From positions 9,752,559-9,816,558 of the forward strand of contig NC_052614.1 in the NCBI RefSeq assembly GCF_016545825.1: DNA of 64,000 nucleotides. The letters run 5' to 3'. The number at the start of each line of letters is the position of its first letter. The stretch's first letter is position 1. A model generated the notes under the pieces. That model made no database searches. It was not told the DNA's origin and saw nothing but the letters and a program-made list of their open reading frames with translations. Origin of the DNA: Eucalyptus grandis. Taxonomy: Eukaryota; Streptophyta; Magnoliopsida; Myrtales; Myrtaceae. A program made the translations under genes and the position numbers. Positions 43,367 to 56,374 of the stretch are shown piece by piece.

Positions 43367-44130
43367 GAAATGTCTCATTAAGTCTCATTAATTTGCTAGT
43401 CGGCCGAAAGAAGGGGTTCATTTCGCAATAACTTGAATGTCTTAAAAATAAGAACTCACCTCTCTAGGAATATCATGTTAGAAATTAAACCAAATTCGGT
43501 AAGAAGAGTCATAATTGCAGCATTATCTTTAATAAGTATATTTGTCATTATCTTTAATAAATCTGTATTTCTCAATATAGTGATTGTTTTTAAAGATACG
43601 ATGAGATATGATAATTATTTTGTTAGTTTTCAGATCTTGTATAGAATGTTAGTTTTCTAGATCTTATCGGGAACGTTAACTTTATCTATTAGGAAGAGCA
43701 AAGATTATGTAACAAGTCTATAAATAGGGAGTCTTATAATTATATTTTGTTAAGGTGAAAGAAATCTACAAGCCTATCTATCTTTTTCTCTTCCTTATGT
43801 AAGTTGTGAGTGTTTCACCTTCAAATTACTCCCATCATATCGATTGCTATCCTAACATGAGTATTCATTCAAAGCAAAGCTTGAACCAAAATCAATTATC
43901 GAAAATACAATGATATCCCCAATAGGATGGATAGATCAGCACATAGATCATTGCTGGATATTAAAATGGGAACCGATTAATTAAAGAGTTAATTTAGGGC
44001 GTGTCGTATCAACGTATCGATGTAATTGAATCGATTTTGATGGACCCGGTGCTGCCCCTTAATAATAACAATAATTGAGCATGGCGTCTCAAATGAATTT
44101 GGCCCATTCTGGGACCACGAGTTCAACAAC
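43367..44130. other. Spacer before UGT8, partly shared with blocks A and B
   Basis: No gene. Positions 43406-43470 and 44040-44130 match the UGT1-UGT2 spacer of block A; 43480-44035 does not and may be unrelated inserted DNA. Confidence 0.5.
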
Positions 44131-45485
44131 TCAAGGCTCTGCCTTTTCAAGTGCCCGAGCGAACTCATCCAAATATTCGAATTGCAACTTCACATTTTCA
44201 AATATCTCCCTCATGGCCCATGCGCTCGCCCTCAGCTCCTCTGCCTCCGACTCCACCATGACTCGCCTTATCATCCTGGCTACCGAGTTGCTTGTGAACG
44301 ACTCGTCGAGCTTGTCCCTCAGCACTTCGAACCCGACCCCTCTCTCTTCGAGCAGCCTCGCCATCAACCTTGGTCAGAATTCGCCCCGTAAAATAGAACC
44401 AATGGCCAGCCTCGCCCGAGTGCCTTAATGACCGAGCTCCAGCCATAGTGGGTCAAGAACACTCCGATCCCCACGTGAGCGAGAATTTCGGCCTGAGGTG
44501 CCCAACCCATCCACAGATAACTTCGGCCTGAAACCTGATTTTTGAACCCGGGAGGTATAATCTCCAGGCCGGGCCTTTGGACCACCACCCAAACGAAGGG
44601 CAAACCCAACTTCTCTGTCCCTGCCGCGAGCTCCGGCATCATCTCCCGACAGATGTTAACCTCGGTGCCAAGCCCGACATAGAAGACTGACTTCTATTTC
44701 TTATCGTCAATCCATCTTTTCAGCTCGATCCATCTATCGTCTCCGCTGCCGCATTTGAGGCGGGGTGGCAATAAGCCCACGGGGACCACGGGTTTTCCGT
44801 AAAGCTTCTGGAGTAGCCTCAGCGGATCAGGCTCGGATTCGCCACAGCTCCTCATGGCCATGAGCTTGGAACCCCGAATCGACTCCGATCCTCTGAAAAT
44901 CTGGAACTCCGGTGTCCATACAATCCTGGTGAATGATTATCTCGTGGAGCTTGAACCTGACCCTGGACGAGTAATCTATCCACTCGGGAACAACGGTCAA
45001 GTTCTCCGGCCTTTGGCTTGGGCCATCGATCAAGACGGAAGGTGGTCCGCCGAAAGCGCGAGTAGTAAAACTGAATACACTAAAGAATGCTGAGTTGACA
45101 TCCAGTGGGCCCGCAACTTGGGGCAACTAGCGCAACGCAAAGTCTTGGATTATCCAGTCCACACCGGAGTGTTGAAGAAACTCGTCAACAGCTGGCTCGA
45201 GCAATCGTAGGCCCTTTTCGGGTACGGGACCTTGTTGTTTGGCAGCTCGGCAGTCGACTCAGCTGAGTCCGGGAGGCCATGGACGCGAGGCAACGGGAGC
45301 TCAATGAGGGTTATCGCGGGAGGGAGGTCTGTGGGGAGATTTTGGAGGTTTTTGGGGGTGGAGATGAAGGAGACGCGATGACCCTTTTGAGCTAAGAAAT
45401 GGGTGACCTCGAAGAAGGGCATGAAATGGCCCTAAGCGAGCCATGGGAACATCGCTACGTGAAGCTTCTTCTCTCTGTTGTCCAT
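44131..45485 (-). pseudogene. UGT8: type II UGT, heavily degraded
   Basis: The ATG at 45485 opens [17 protein letters not shown], then a TAG (at about 45432) replaces the tyrosine of AYGH next to the catalytic-type histidine. [16 protein letters not shown] and [13 protein letters not shown] are intact. A frameshift follows KRAYD (about 45210). In-frame stops fall at FALR.LPQ (about 45129) and KK.KSVF (about 44695). Frameshifts fall near 44885 and 44370. The PSPG box survives as WAPQAEILAH...THYGWSS, with Y replacing the C of HCGW, and the reading ends at EKAEP (44131). The flanks match the other type II copies. Long inactive. Confidence 0.85.
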
Positions 45486-45566
45486 GGCGGTGGCTATGAA
45501 CTTCACCTTTTATTTGATGAGTCTGGTGCTGTAACCTTGTGAGTGAACATGGAGAATGAGCTCTCC

Positions 45567-45577
45567 TTTATATATAC
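45567..45577 (-). promoter_or_regulatory. TATA box upstream of UGT8
   Basis: The minus strand reads GTATATATAAAGG, a strong TATA match 82-92 bp upstream of the UGT8 ATG. It supports the same promoter layout for all type II copies. The gene itself is dead. Confidence 0.5.
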
Positions 45578-45779
45578 AAGGATTGTTTGGATTTTGGAAG
45601 GGCCGGTGCAATAGCTACCCTTTTAAGATTCCCATTTGATAATGAAAAAAGCTAAATCACATTTGGATATGATAACTTATTACACAAGACTAAGAAAGGT
45701 TATATGAATTAACCTATGAAGTTAAATAAGGCTTGAGAATCTTATACTATTGATGTTTATTTCTTAAGGACTAAGTGCT

Positions 45780-48700
45780 TGTCACGCCCCGATCCTCGGG
45801 CGTGCGCCCATCCCTTAGTTGGTCGATTTATTTGCGACGTCCCAGGAAGGTCGCCGACCCATTCATTTATATACGTATGTGGAAGCTTAATAAAATCCAC
45901 AGACAATCAAATAATGTGATAGAAAAGTATGATCATATTTTTCAAACCAAGACAAATCTTTATAAACAAACTGGTTAATTACAAACTTAGGCTGTTTGCA
46001 AAATTGTCGGCTTATCAAAAAGGGGATTGTCTTAATATCCACTAGTCAGACCCATTTGCCGATTCTTCAACCTTCACTTTCCAAACTCCAGGACTTCTAG
46101 TCCTCCACGATCATCATCTAGGGATCTGAAATATTTTCCCCAAACCGGGATGAGACTACATCTTAGCAAGTTCTACCCCCTAAGACTCAATTAGTAAACT
46201 AATACACCTTAGGGCTACCTATGCACAACATGAGTCAGAGGACTTAGCTTGGTCTCAGATTCCACCTGCATATTAGCACAGACCAAATAGGCACTCAAGT
46301 AATCACATCATCGATCGAAGCATTGATCAAATCGACCTAGTCGATTACACGCCAACAAGACCACTCACGGTCATTTCCATTCAATCAATCAATTCACAAC
46401 ATCAAATCAAAGCAATGATTAATCGACTTAGTCGATCACATGTCAACACGACCCATGCTTGGCCGGCACATTCAATACTATCTATAAAGTCCTATCAAAT
46501 CAGGATTGCTCACCCAAAGCTGATAAATAGATAGTATAGCTCGCCCAAAACTGATAATATAATATACTATGTATATGCTCGCCCTAAACTGATAGAGTAG
46601 AGCCCTCAGACCAATTTAGTATACTATATATGCTCACCGAAAACTGATAATAAATTGCTTGCCCAAAGCTGATAATAAGGTATACTGCTCACCCGAAGCT
46701 GATATATCGCCCGTAGGTCGATATAGTATACCGGTATACTGCTCACCCAAAGCTGACAGATTATGGCCCCTAGGCCAATTTAATATATTATATATGCTTG
46801 CCCAAAGCTGATAGATTAGGGCCTCCAGGCCAATTTAGTATACCACTCTCTCATACAATCAATTCCATCTTTTTATCATTCTCGATAAATAGCTGTATGT
46901 GGGTACACGGTTGGCCTTAGCCAAAATACTAAAATTTCCTTTCCACAAATCCCACCATTTTCTGTAGTCCACCAAAATATTTTTGGCGTTGTCAACCAAC
47001 GCCCGATTATTTTTCCATTAATAACCAAAATCAAATAATTTAGGAATAAATCATAAATTCACAATTAATTCAATTCAACACAAATTAACACTCAAATAAA
47101 TAAACAGACTGCACCACGATAATCAACATAAAATTCCGGTCACCGGCCATCCCGATTGAATTTTCAGAAAATAAATAAATACAATAAATTCAATTTAGCA
47201 CAATATAAAGCTCAATTAAATAAACGGACTGCACCGCGATCATCGCATAAAATCTCGATCATGACCATCCCAGTTGAATTTCCGGAAAATAAATAATTAA
47301 ATAATTAATTTCGAAAATTAATATTTAATTCCTAAAAATTCCATTTAGGCCCGAATTGCCTAATTAACACCCGATAAGGGTCGGAAAAAAATCTCAAGAA
47401 GCATTCAATAAATAATAAGGGCCACTCTCTAGTTAAATACACAACCTATTTCACTAATATGCAATGCAATTAACTAATAATCGCTAATTCATTCTAATAT
47501 AACCACCTAATTACACTTAACTAACACTAACCAACCTTTAAATATAATTAGCAAACTAATAAGGCATTAGTGAGTAAAACTCACTGGAATTAAACGCAAG
47601 TCAGATCAATCCGACGGGGATGACGCGAGAATCAACTTTCTTCAAGGCGGGCCGAGCATTTAGGCTCGGGAAGACGGCCAAAACGGGCCAAAACGCTACT
47701 GTCATACCCATTTTTGCACTCTCTATGCGCTACTAGTTGGGGGCGAATCCAGCATTGGTTGAGGCGGCCAAGGGCGACTAGGGCCAAGCGAAGCTCTAGT
47801 GGGTCGAGATGGCGGTGTACAGCGGCCGGAGTGGCTGAGCCGCGGCCTGTGCTGGCCAAACGGAGCTGGACAGCAGCTCTAGAATAGCGAACTGGGCGAG
47901 TGGGCGGTTAAGGCACGCGGCCAACAGCGGCGCGCAAGGACGGCAGCACGGTGGCGAATGGTGGAGGGCGATGGCGTCCATCCCAGATATGCTGGGGCGT
48001 CGGGCAGCACCCAGGGAGAAGAAGAAGAAGCCGACGCCGGCGAATGGGGGGAGGAAGACGGAGGGCGTGCAGGCGGTTGCGGAGCTACAATGGCGTGCGG
48101 CGTGAGGCGACAAGGACGGCCTTGGCGCCGGCTTCGCTGGTTCTCTGGCTTGCTGGGTTTCGAAGAAGGAGAAGATTGGTGCAGGAAGGAGAAGCCGCGA
48201 TGGGAGAGAAAAAGGGGAAAGAGGGAACCGATTTCTCTCTCTTTATGGCCCACCACCAGCTGTCTTCCACCCTTCATTTCTAAGACTAAAATGCCCCTTC
48301 TAGAAGAATTTAGGTAGGCCAAAGTGTGGGGTATATGTGGCATACGAATTTTGCTAGGTTTTCCCTTCAATTGGACCTTAATCCCACTTGAATCAAATCA
48401 AATTGACCCCATAACTTCATTCAACACTTCATCGATCAAATTGGTACTTTTCCTTACCAAAGCATAGCCCACTTGTATCCAAATTCACAACCAAGAACAG
48501 CCTTCTGCAAATTCCGATAAAAAATAGCCCTACCTCAACTTTTTCCCAAAAAGTCTCGGTTGTCAGAAAAATCTTATGAGACTGAGTCGACACTCCCAGA
48601 ATTTATTGTGACAAGACAGAATCTTCAATTTCTAGAATCGGACTCAGATTGACGGTTAATTTCACTCTGACACGTTTTTAGCGTGACCTAGGCTACCAAG

Positions 48701-49186
48701 TAGTTTTCAGAACTTTTTAGGGCAAATGACCCGTGGTCGATTTTCTTCGAGCTACAATGAACCCACTCGACACAATGGAGACTCTCGATTGTCGTGAAAA
48801 TCTCGAGGATTCAAATACGGACACAGGGTATCAAAACGATAGTAAAATCAAATTAGTGTCAGTCGACGAGAATTTTTCAATTTAATGGAGTCACCCATGA
48901 TCGGCCACACATCTCAGTCGAACTGACCTATTTCTAATCTCAAATCAATTTTATATCTTGTGTCGTAATGGCCTCTAAAGAGGAACACGGTCAAGAAGTT
49001 GACACGGTCAAGAAGTTGATTCTTGATCGAATTCTCAAGTCTATTTGCCTTAAAATCTCTTAATGACTTCTCCAGATAGTCTAATTATCTCGTGAGTGGT
49101 CAACTTCGAGAAAAACACTATAATCGCGTTGATGAAAAGCCCCATTTATCCGATTGAAATCAGGACTTGAAAATCAAGATGTCACA
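45780..49186 (+). mobile_element. Solo LTR, 3.4 kb, with target duplication GTGCT
   Basis: It starts TGTCACGCCCCGATCC and ends AAGATGTCACA. The 5-bp repeat GTGCT abuts both ends (45775-45779 and 49187-49191). No gag, pol or primer-binding site is inside, and the length is too great for a MITE. It contains a tandem array (46500-46850) and a GC-rich core (47620-48280) with long overlapping open frames on both strands that lack protein similarity. Its first 650 bp resemble, inverted, the start of 49753-52746. The retrotransposon family was not identified. An old large element without coding capacity cannot be excluded. Confidence 0.7.
46500..46850. repeat. Tandem array in the solo LTR (GCTCGCCCAAAGCTGATA units)
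   Basis: About 8-9 copies of a core like TGCTCRCCCAAARCTGATA, spaced 25-60 bp, alternating with blocks such as GGCCCCTAGGCCAATTTAGTATAC. Spacing is irregular, so it is a variable-length array. Confidence 0.75.
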
Positions 49187-49191
49187 GTGCT

Positions 49192-49752
49192 ACTCGGTAA
49201 TACGAGTTTTGTGGGAACCATCTCTAGAACTTTGTATTTGTCAATACAAATTGATTAAGGATTAAGTAATATATAATGACACTCAAAACTTTATACTAAG
49301 TCCTGCACACTCATGGTATCTTTTGAAAGTGATGAAGGCATTACATAATCATTTCTCTTAAATTAATTTGCTACCTTCCATGATCTTTGCGAAATCCCAT
49401 GGTCCAACGATAGTCGTACTTCCTAATTTCATTTCCTCCATTATCAAAGGAAAATGAGTGAATGATCCCTCCATCAGTCTCACAAGAGTGATGGAGCCGC
49501 ATCAACCACTCATGTAAAGTTTTCAACTAGATCACTTCTTTTACCCCTTTCCATTTTCTAGGATTGAAGCAATAATTTCAAAAAAAAAAAAAAAAACAAA
49601 CTTATTATTATTATTTTTTGCCATATATCACTGTTTTATTAAGAAAAAAGTCTAGTAGAGCTTCCATTCACTCCCAAAATTTGTTAATCAAAATGTCTTA
49701 CCCGACTTGACACCCATAGAAGTCTAAATCTTAAAAATCACAGATTTATTAA
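49192..49752. other. AT-rich spacer between two LTRs
   Basis: No gene seen. A run of about 18 A followed by TTATTATTATT lies at 49580-49617. Confidence 0.4.
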
Positions 49753-52746
49753 TGTCGCAACCCGATCTCGCCGCCCTCGAATCTCTCATCATCACTAGGA
49801 AAGAAAAAGGGGGAAAGGTCGCGTTTAGGGATACTTGATCACAAGAGTTCCCTCACCGCTCGCAATCCAAAAGATGTCATCACCTCGCCTTTTGGATCAA
49901 GCCTCTTGTGAGTTCCCTCCACGAGATCGCGAGCTCTCCCAAGCTCATACCCCACGTGACAGTGGAATGTCGTAATCCATACCCACGCAAGCGGCACACC
50001 TTAGAAAAAGGGGTCGGATGTGAATATCGGATTTAAGGGTACCTTTACCATGGTAGCCCTCTCGACAGTACACCTCGCCCATAAGGATGACATCGCTTCA
50101 TCCTTTGGGTTACTCTCATATCGAGTATGCTAAACCATGGTATTGTTGCCATGCGTTTGCCTCTCTCTCTTTCTTCTTTTCCTTCTTCTCTTTTCCTTTT
50201 ATTTTCCAACCATGAAAGCCTTGTCTTCTTCTCCTTCACACGCTTCAGTCCCCTGCTTCAATCCCCTGTTTTGGCTTCACCTTGAACGACAAAACAACTG
50301 AAAAACAAATGAGTCCCCTATTTCGGTGCTGCTAAGACCGGACCAGCGCCCGCTCTTGACTTACCTACCCTGCATGTTCCGTTTTTCTTTAGACTAGCAC
50401 TTGCTTGCTGACCAAACCCCCTCACCAGCAAGTCGACAACTCACCAGAACTGGCATCACTCCAACTTCCTTATGCCGAAAGTTGTGTAGCTCCATCCATG
50501 GGTGTTATTGTCACACCTCAGCACACCCCTCCTTTGTTGCAGCTCACCCTCACCGCCGAAAGACCCAACCTCTTCACCTGTGTTGTCGTCCAACTATCGA
50601 GCACAAGCAGTCTCGGACCAGCCCGCCGGTAAGTAAGCCAACGCTGTCGTGTCACGGCCACACCCTTGCCGTTGCAACTCTTTCGCTGCTCGGCTTCCAC
50701 CGGCCGAGAGCAATCCCTCTCGGCCGTGAGCCGAGGGTTTCTCACTGTTCCAAGCCGACAGAGCCACTCCGGCGTCCTAGGAGGTCATGGCTTGGCTGCT
50801 GCCGCTCAGTCAGCAATGGTAGCCTTGGATTTCTAGTTAGGTGAGTTAACTTTCTAAATTTTGATTATGAGCTAATTACACTTGTTTAGGAGCTTAAATA
50901 AGTTTAAGGATGGTTTAGATTAGTTTAAATATAATTTAGTGATAGTTTAGAAAGGTTAGATTAGTATTAGAATGAGTGAATGTTAGCCTAATTAGATAGA
51001 TTAGTACCCTAGAGGTTGCATTAGTCGAAAATAGGGGTTGTTCTCCAGAACTGATTCCTAGACACTTGTTGTTTGCCATTTTTGTGGACTAAAATATATT
51101 GTGATTTTGAGGATGCTTCCTTCTTAAGAAATGTTTTAGATATCCTCAAATACAACATATATTCTTCTCAATATTTTTAGAGACTTAGAAGCATGAGATA
51201 TCAACTCTGTCATTTTCAAACAGAACTTCAGTTTTCGTTGGAACCGGTGACCTTTTAGGATTCTAGGGGTTTTTATCAACTCTCAAAGTTTATATTTTTA
51301 AAATATTTTTTTCACAAAAGTTGTTTGTCATCTTTTCTAGTTTAATATACTCAAATTTCAAGTCAAACGGAGAGCTTGAACTAGACTAATTTCAGAAAAC
51401 AGACTTTCTGAGAACGGACCTAATTTCGACGCTGGATTGAGCAATTTACTGGCCGAATCTAGAAGGATCTGGGATTTTGTGTCTCATGAAAAATGTTCAT
51501 TTATGTATCCTTTATAACATATTAAAATTTGAGAATTTTCTAAACTCAATTTATTAGATTTCTGAAGTTAAAACCGAAGATGTGCAAGTGAACAATTTCT
51601 GTCGGTGAGAGCCGGTAGTAGTTTGTGACTGTTTTTAATGCTTTGTTGGCTAGAAATGGCATATATGATGATGTGATTGAATTATGCAATTGATTGATGA
51701 ATTATGAGATTGGGTAAATGCATGAATGATGCGAGATCCCATCATGAGCCTTTGGGGGCCGAACGATACTCCTTCGGGAATGCCCCAAGTCGACGGATGT
51801 TGGTCCTAGTGGATGCTGGGCAATGCTCTTAATCGAAATGCCGTCTAGGTGTAGACGTTGCTGTGCTCGATGGTGCGAGGCGATGCCCGGCCAGGCCGAA
51901 AGGCCGCTAACTATTGAGTTGGTCATGACCAATGGGTCGAAGTTTGTTGAGGCTTATGAACGATTGAAATTGAGGGACCTAATTAGGAGACAGAATTTTA
52001 TGGTGCGGTATGAGACGTATCATAATAATTTAGTCTGGTAATTTGGGGCCCATGTGTTTGTGATGTTATGTACGCCCATAAATATACATATGTTGAAATG
52101 TTCCTATGATATGCGATCTCAATACAGTTATGTATGATCTAATTGATACTGACATGCAGGAAAATGCTGGTGTTAATAGAATTATGGGAAATATGGTTAG
52201 GATGCATGTGGGTGTACTTTTCTCCTAATCAAGATTTAGGAGACAGATCGCTAAGATGTTGTCTCATCTCGTTGTGGGCTAAATTTTTCAGGTCCTTAGA
52301 TGAAAGGTTGTCAAGCAAGGAGCAGAGGGTTATAAGAAGTGGAGTATGGGTGTCTCGGTAGCTTCTGCCAAATGTTGACGTGTTTTCCGTCTGATTTGGA
52401 TTATGGGTGACCACTCACCTAGGACTATTGAAGAGTCTGGCAGGGTCGTAGGGAGGAACTTAGTCCCATGAACGAGGAGCTCAAAGCGTAAATAGCCTAG
52501 AATCTCTTCTTTTTGAAATAGACCATGTCATGTTAGACTCTTCTGTATATAATCACCGCTGTAAATTATGTGTGTTTGATGAAAATATAATCTTATGTTT
52601 TCTATCTCATTTCTGTGTTATATGGAGTTTATGATTACGCTTCCACATGCTTGATAAAATGAATGGGTTGGCAACAGTTCCTGGAATGTTGCAAATTTGT
52701 ATCGACCTCTGAGGGATGTGCATGCGCTCGAGTTCGGGTTGTGACA
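49753..52746 (-). mobile_element. LTR-like element (about 3 kb), inverted relative of the 45780 LTR
   Basis: On the minus strand it begins TGTCACAACCCGAACTCGAG (52746) and ends ATCGGGTTGCGACA (49753). The first 650 bp align with the start of the 45780 LTR (GTCGAT...AATTTGC, CCAGGAA, CAACCCATTCATT, ATGTGGAAGC, GATGAGAC.ACATCTTAGC). It has a GC-rich core (50400-50850). No coding domains. I could not find a clear target duplication, so one boundary may be wrong or mutated. Confidence 0.5.
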
Positions 52747-53487
52747 TTATCACCGAAAGTTACATAAATAACACGGTCTATCTCTATCTACATTTAATTC
52801 ATAATTGCATATTATCATTTCTCAGTCTCAAACATGCATATCAAATCATTCACGTGATGGCTAGTCACTTAAAAGCATTAAACACAATAATATATAACTC
52901 ACACGAATAGAATTACTTGCAAAACATAAAAACCATGAAATTCACATCATCATGATTAGGTTACATCGTAGCCTTAATAAAAGAAAATTAGAACATAATA
53001 GAAGTAAATACGAAAATATAAATTAAACTCAGCATCTTGAATCAAAGAATAAGAATTATGTCGCTATTTTTATCTTCTTTTCAAAATATTCGAAAAAAAA
53101 AAAGAACTCTAGAACAATGAAAAACGATCTAAATAAAACCTTGCTCCCCAGGCTCTCAATGTTCTCCTATTTATCCAAGACCTTTATCTCCGTGCAATTT
53201 CTTATTTTCTTGCAAATAAAATTAGGGAACAAAATCAAGAATTCCTTGATTTTTGCCATTCTTTTCCTTATCTTCTCAAGATCTCATTATGCTGCATAAA
53301 TAAGGAAAATATGAATGGTTAGAAGAAAATCCAAATATTTTCTCATAGATTTTGTACTATTTGTTGCCTAAAATAGGTAAAATAACTTTATTTTTATAGA
53401 TTTATCACCTGTACATATCAAACATAAATCTAAGATAAGATAACAACGGAAATCTCTATTTACAATTATTGAGTTGCATTATGAGGG
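52747..53487. other. AT-rich spacer, no gene
   Basis: Nothing recognised before the next LTR. The last 5 bp (GAGGG) would be its target duplication, but the partner lies outside the window. Confidence 0.4.
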
Positions 53488-56352
53488 TGTTGACACCTAT
53501 TTTTACAAAAAAAAAAAAAAAAATCAATCATTCAAAAAGTCAATAAAAAAAAATCAAGAAAATTGGAAAAAAAATCGATTGGGTTAGGCTGGATCGCTTT
53601 GGCCCGACCCGCCCACTTCTCTTTTATATATTTCTTTTCCCCGTGGCCCAGCCCTCCTTTCCCCCACGTCGGCCTGGCCCACGCCCCATCCTTCTCCCTC
53701 CTCCGTCTTCGCGTAGGACCCGCAGTAAGACGTAACAAGAGGAAGCCGAAGAAGGATCTGCAGAGGATCGACAACTGCGATTTCAGAAAAATGGAAGCAA
53801 TGAACGCTTGGCTGCAGCGTGGCAGCTCCTGCAGTTGACAAAGCCCAAGAAAACCGGTAGCCGTTGTAGCTGAAAATAGACTGAACTCGGTCCCAAGGAG
53901 AAGATTGACTGCAGGCATACATAGAGGCAAGAAGGCTGGACTGACCGAGGAAAATTAGAGCTGAAGATGGAAAAGAAAGAGAGATGGCTTCGTGGGCTAG
54001 CAAAAGGCATTTCGGACAGAGGCAAAGGGGAAGGAACCAACGGTGGTTTTAAAAGAAAACAGGAGAAGAACAGAGAGAGGGGGGCTGGGCAGAAGGGGAG
54101 CAACGAAAAAACACCAGCACAAAGCGAGAGAGAAAAGGAGAGAACGGAAAAAGACGGGAAATTGGCCGAGAGAGATTGGAGACGGCCTTTGGCGAGAGAG
54201 CTTGAAGGAAGGAGAGGGGTAGAAACGGAGAGTGACCAGGAAGAAGGAGGCCCGGAACCCACCTCAGCCGAACATCGCTCAGCCACCCCCGATGCGAGCT
54301 TGCGCCTCCTAGCCGGAACCACCAAGCCGCGGCTTCCTCTTCCTTGAATTCGAGATTTTGCGGTGTGTTTCCTGGTTTTTGGTTCAACTCGTGTCAATTT
54401 CCCGAGGATTCCGGCTTGGGGGTGTGCGAGGCGACTGGACATTGTCCGATCTATCGATCTCGCCCACCGTTTGCCACCCTCGAGCCGGGTAGGGACGTCT
54501 GTGGTCAAGCACTTCTCTCTGGGAATTCCATTGTTCGTTTTTATTTAAAATGGAACTGAAACGATGGATGGGTCTCGTTTTTCTTGGTCTACGAGCACGC
54601 TCTGTTTGAATGAGCCGTTCCTTTTGTCAAGTTTGAGCGTCGCTTGGTCCTCTTTTGCATCTAGACGCGAGCTAGAGTCTAGGATGGGCTTACGACCTCT
54701 CTTTACCCTATGCTCATCACATATATAATGCCTCAGCGTTAGTGTTGTTCTGAAAATGAGCCCGAGGTTTTGTTTGTTTCCGTGAAAGCGCACCGTGGAT
54801 CTGTTCAACAAATTTTCATCGACTTGAGATGTCGTAGGACGAGCTAGATACCAAAGCGGTGGTTCATCGGTATGCTATATTAGTTTAGTCGAACGCCTAA
54901 GACTTGCTTGATGAAATGTTTCTGAGAGAATTGTTTAAGGAATGGCCCCTATTTTTGATTAAATGCGAAGGTGCCATTTAATGCGATTTGTGCGTTTATT
55001 AGTTGTTAAGCTCGATTTTCACCAGCAATGAAGTCACTGCATCTTTGCATTTCGTTCGAGATACGCTGTGCATATTTCAACGAACATGATGAGCGGCAGC
55101 GTTGGGTGTTGTCGATTCGTTTAAATTTTTGCTGTGGGTCCGTGGGGCGAAATTCCAAGGTGAAGTTCATCGGTGGGAGGCTTCGGTAAAAGACGTCGCT
55201 GGAGAGTAAAGCGTGAAAACGCAGGGAAGAAGATGGTCAGAAGGGAGGAGGGAAAGAAATGAAAAATAAAAAAAAAGAAGAAAAACCAGCAAAGAAAAGA
55301 AAAAGAAATATAAAAAAAACGAAATAAAAAATAATAAAAGAAAACTATGGAATGGCAGAGGAGCTTGGTGTTTAATGGAAGCTTCGAGCGGAGAAGAAAG
55401 CATCCGGAGAAGACAACCTAAAAGAAAAGCTTAAAAAAAAAAAAAACAAAAAAAACAGCGAAAAAGAAATAAAGAGGGTAGTGAAAAGAAAAAGAAAAAA
55501 GACAGAAAGTAACTTCGGGAATAGGAATCGCTGAAAAAGGGGAAGTGCAGCAAGGAAACGACGGAGAGCAGTGATAGGATACATTTAAAAAAAAATTCAA
55601 AAAAATTCAAAAAAAAAAATCGAAAAATAAAAAAAAAAATTCAAAAATATTTCCGAAAATTCAAAAACTCAGGAAGCATTAAAAAAAAAAATCGGCCTTT
55701 TTCTTAATTAAAAAAAATAAAAATAAAATTATTTTTATTAAAAAAAAATTAAATAATTAAATAATTAAAAATTTCGAAAAAAAAAAAAAAAAGCGTAGGG
55801 TTTGGTTAGGAATTGTTGTGTCTTGCCTTTTAGCATAATTATGCCTTTCTTTTTCTTGTACCTTGATTGCATGTTTAATTCGCATATTCGATTACATTCG
55901 TGGATGTTTAATCGCACGTGCTCAATTTTACCGCAATTAGGGTCTCAAAGCAACTATGATTGTTACTTTAATGATTGCGCACTGCATGATCACCTCGCAT
56001 GTTAGTGGATAAGTATAAAATTAATTCAAACTGCCTAACAAAAATTTGTACTCTTAAAATGAACAATATTAGGTTAGGAAAGGGCACTAATTAGTCAATT
56101 AGTGTAATTAAGTCCCCGATCCTAGATTCTCTGGTTGCGTAGAAAGTGAGGTATACTCTCATGCCTCACTTGGTTTCTAGCCGACCACAATAGGCTAGTG
56201 GCGACTCCTTTTGTGCAAAATTTCTTAAGAATATCCCAATGTCACGCGGGGTATGGGCTTGGGAGAGCTCGCGCCTAATCATGGGCTTTAGGCCCGTCCT
56301 TTAGGCAATACCCCTAAACCTGTTCCCTCCCCTCGAGGGGTAGGTCGCGACA
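53488..56352 (+). repeat. 5' LTR of the Ogre/Tat-like element
   Basis: 2,865 bp, TGTTGACACC ... GGTCGCGACA. A GC-rich part (53580-54500) has long accidental open frames; an A-rich purine tract (55250-55780) follows; the last part (56100-56350) resembles other copies of this family. Same end types as 8175-10318 and 11715-14262. Confidence 0.8.
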
Positions 56353-56355
56353 GCT

Positions 56356-56374
56356 TGGCGACTCCACTGGGGAC
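56356..56374 (+). promoter_or_regulatory. Primer-binding site of the Ogre/Tat-like element
   Basis: TGGCGACTCCACTGGGGAC, 3 bp after the LTR end. Ogre-type elements are reported to use a tRNA-Arg primer with a very similar site (TGGCGACTCTGCTGGGGA-like). The exact tRNA here was not checked. Confidence 0.7.

Noticed and set aside
43433..43660. 75-codon open frame in the UGT8 spacer
   Set aside because: AT-rich hydrophobic composition, not conserved in the paralogous spacers.
46500..46850. Possible CRISPR-like array
   Set aside because: Repeats are imperfect, spacers contain further repeats and the sequence is plant LTR DNA.
47796..48370. Open frames up to 163 codons near 48 kb
   Set aside because: Part of the solo LTR core; both strands open, no recognisable domain.
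53532..54508. Open frame of 241 codons on the minus strand
   Set aside because: Antisense within the Ogre-like LTR; serine/proline/phenylalanine-rich, no domain.
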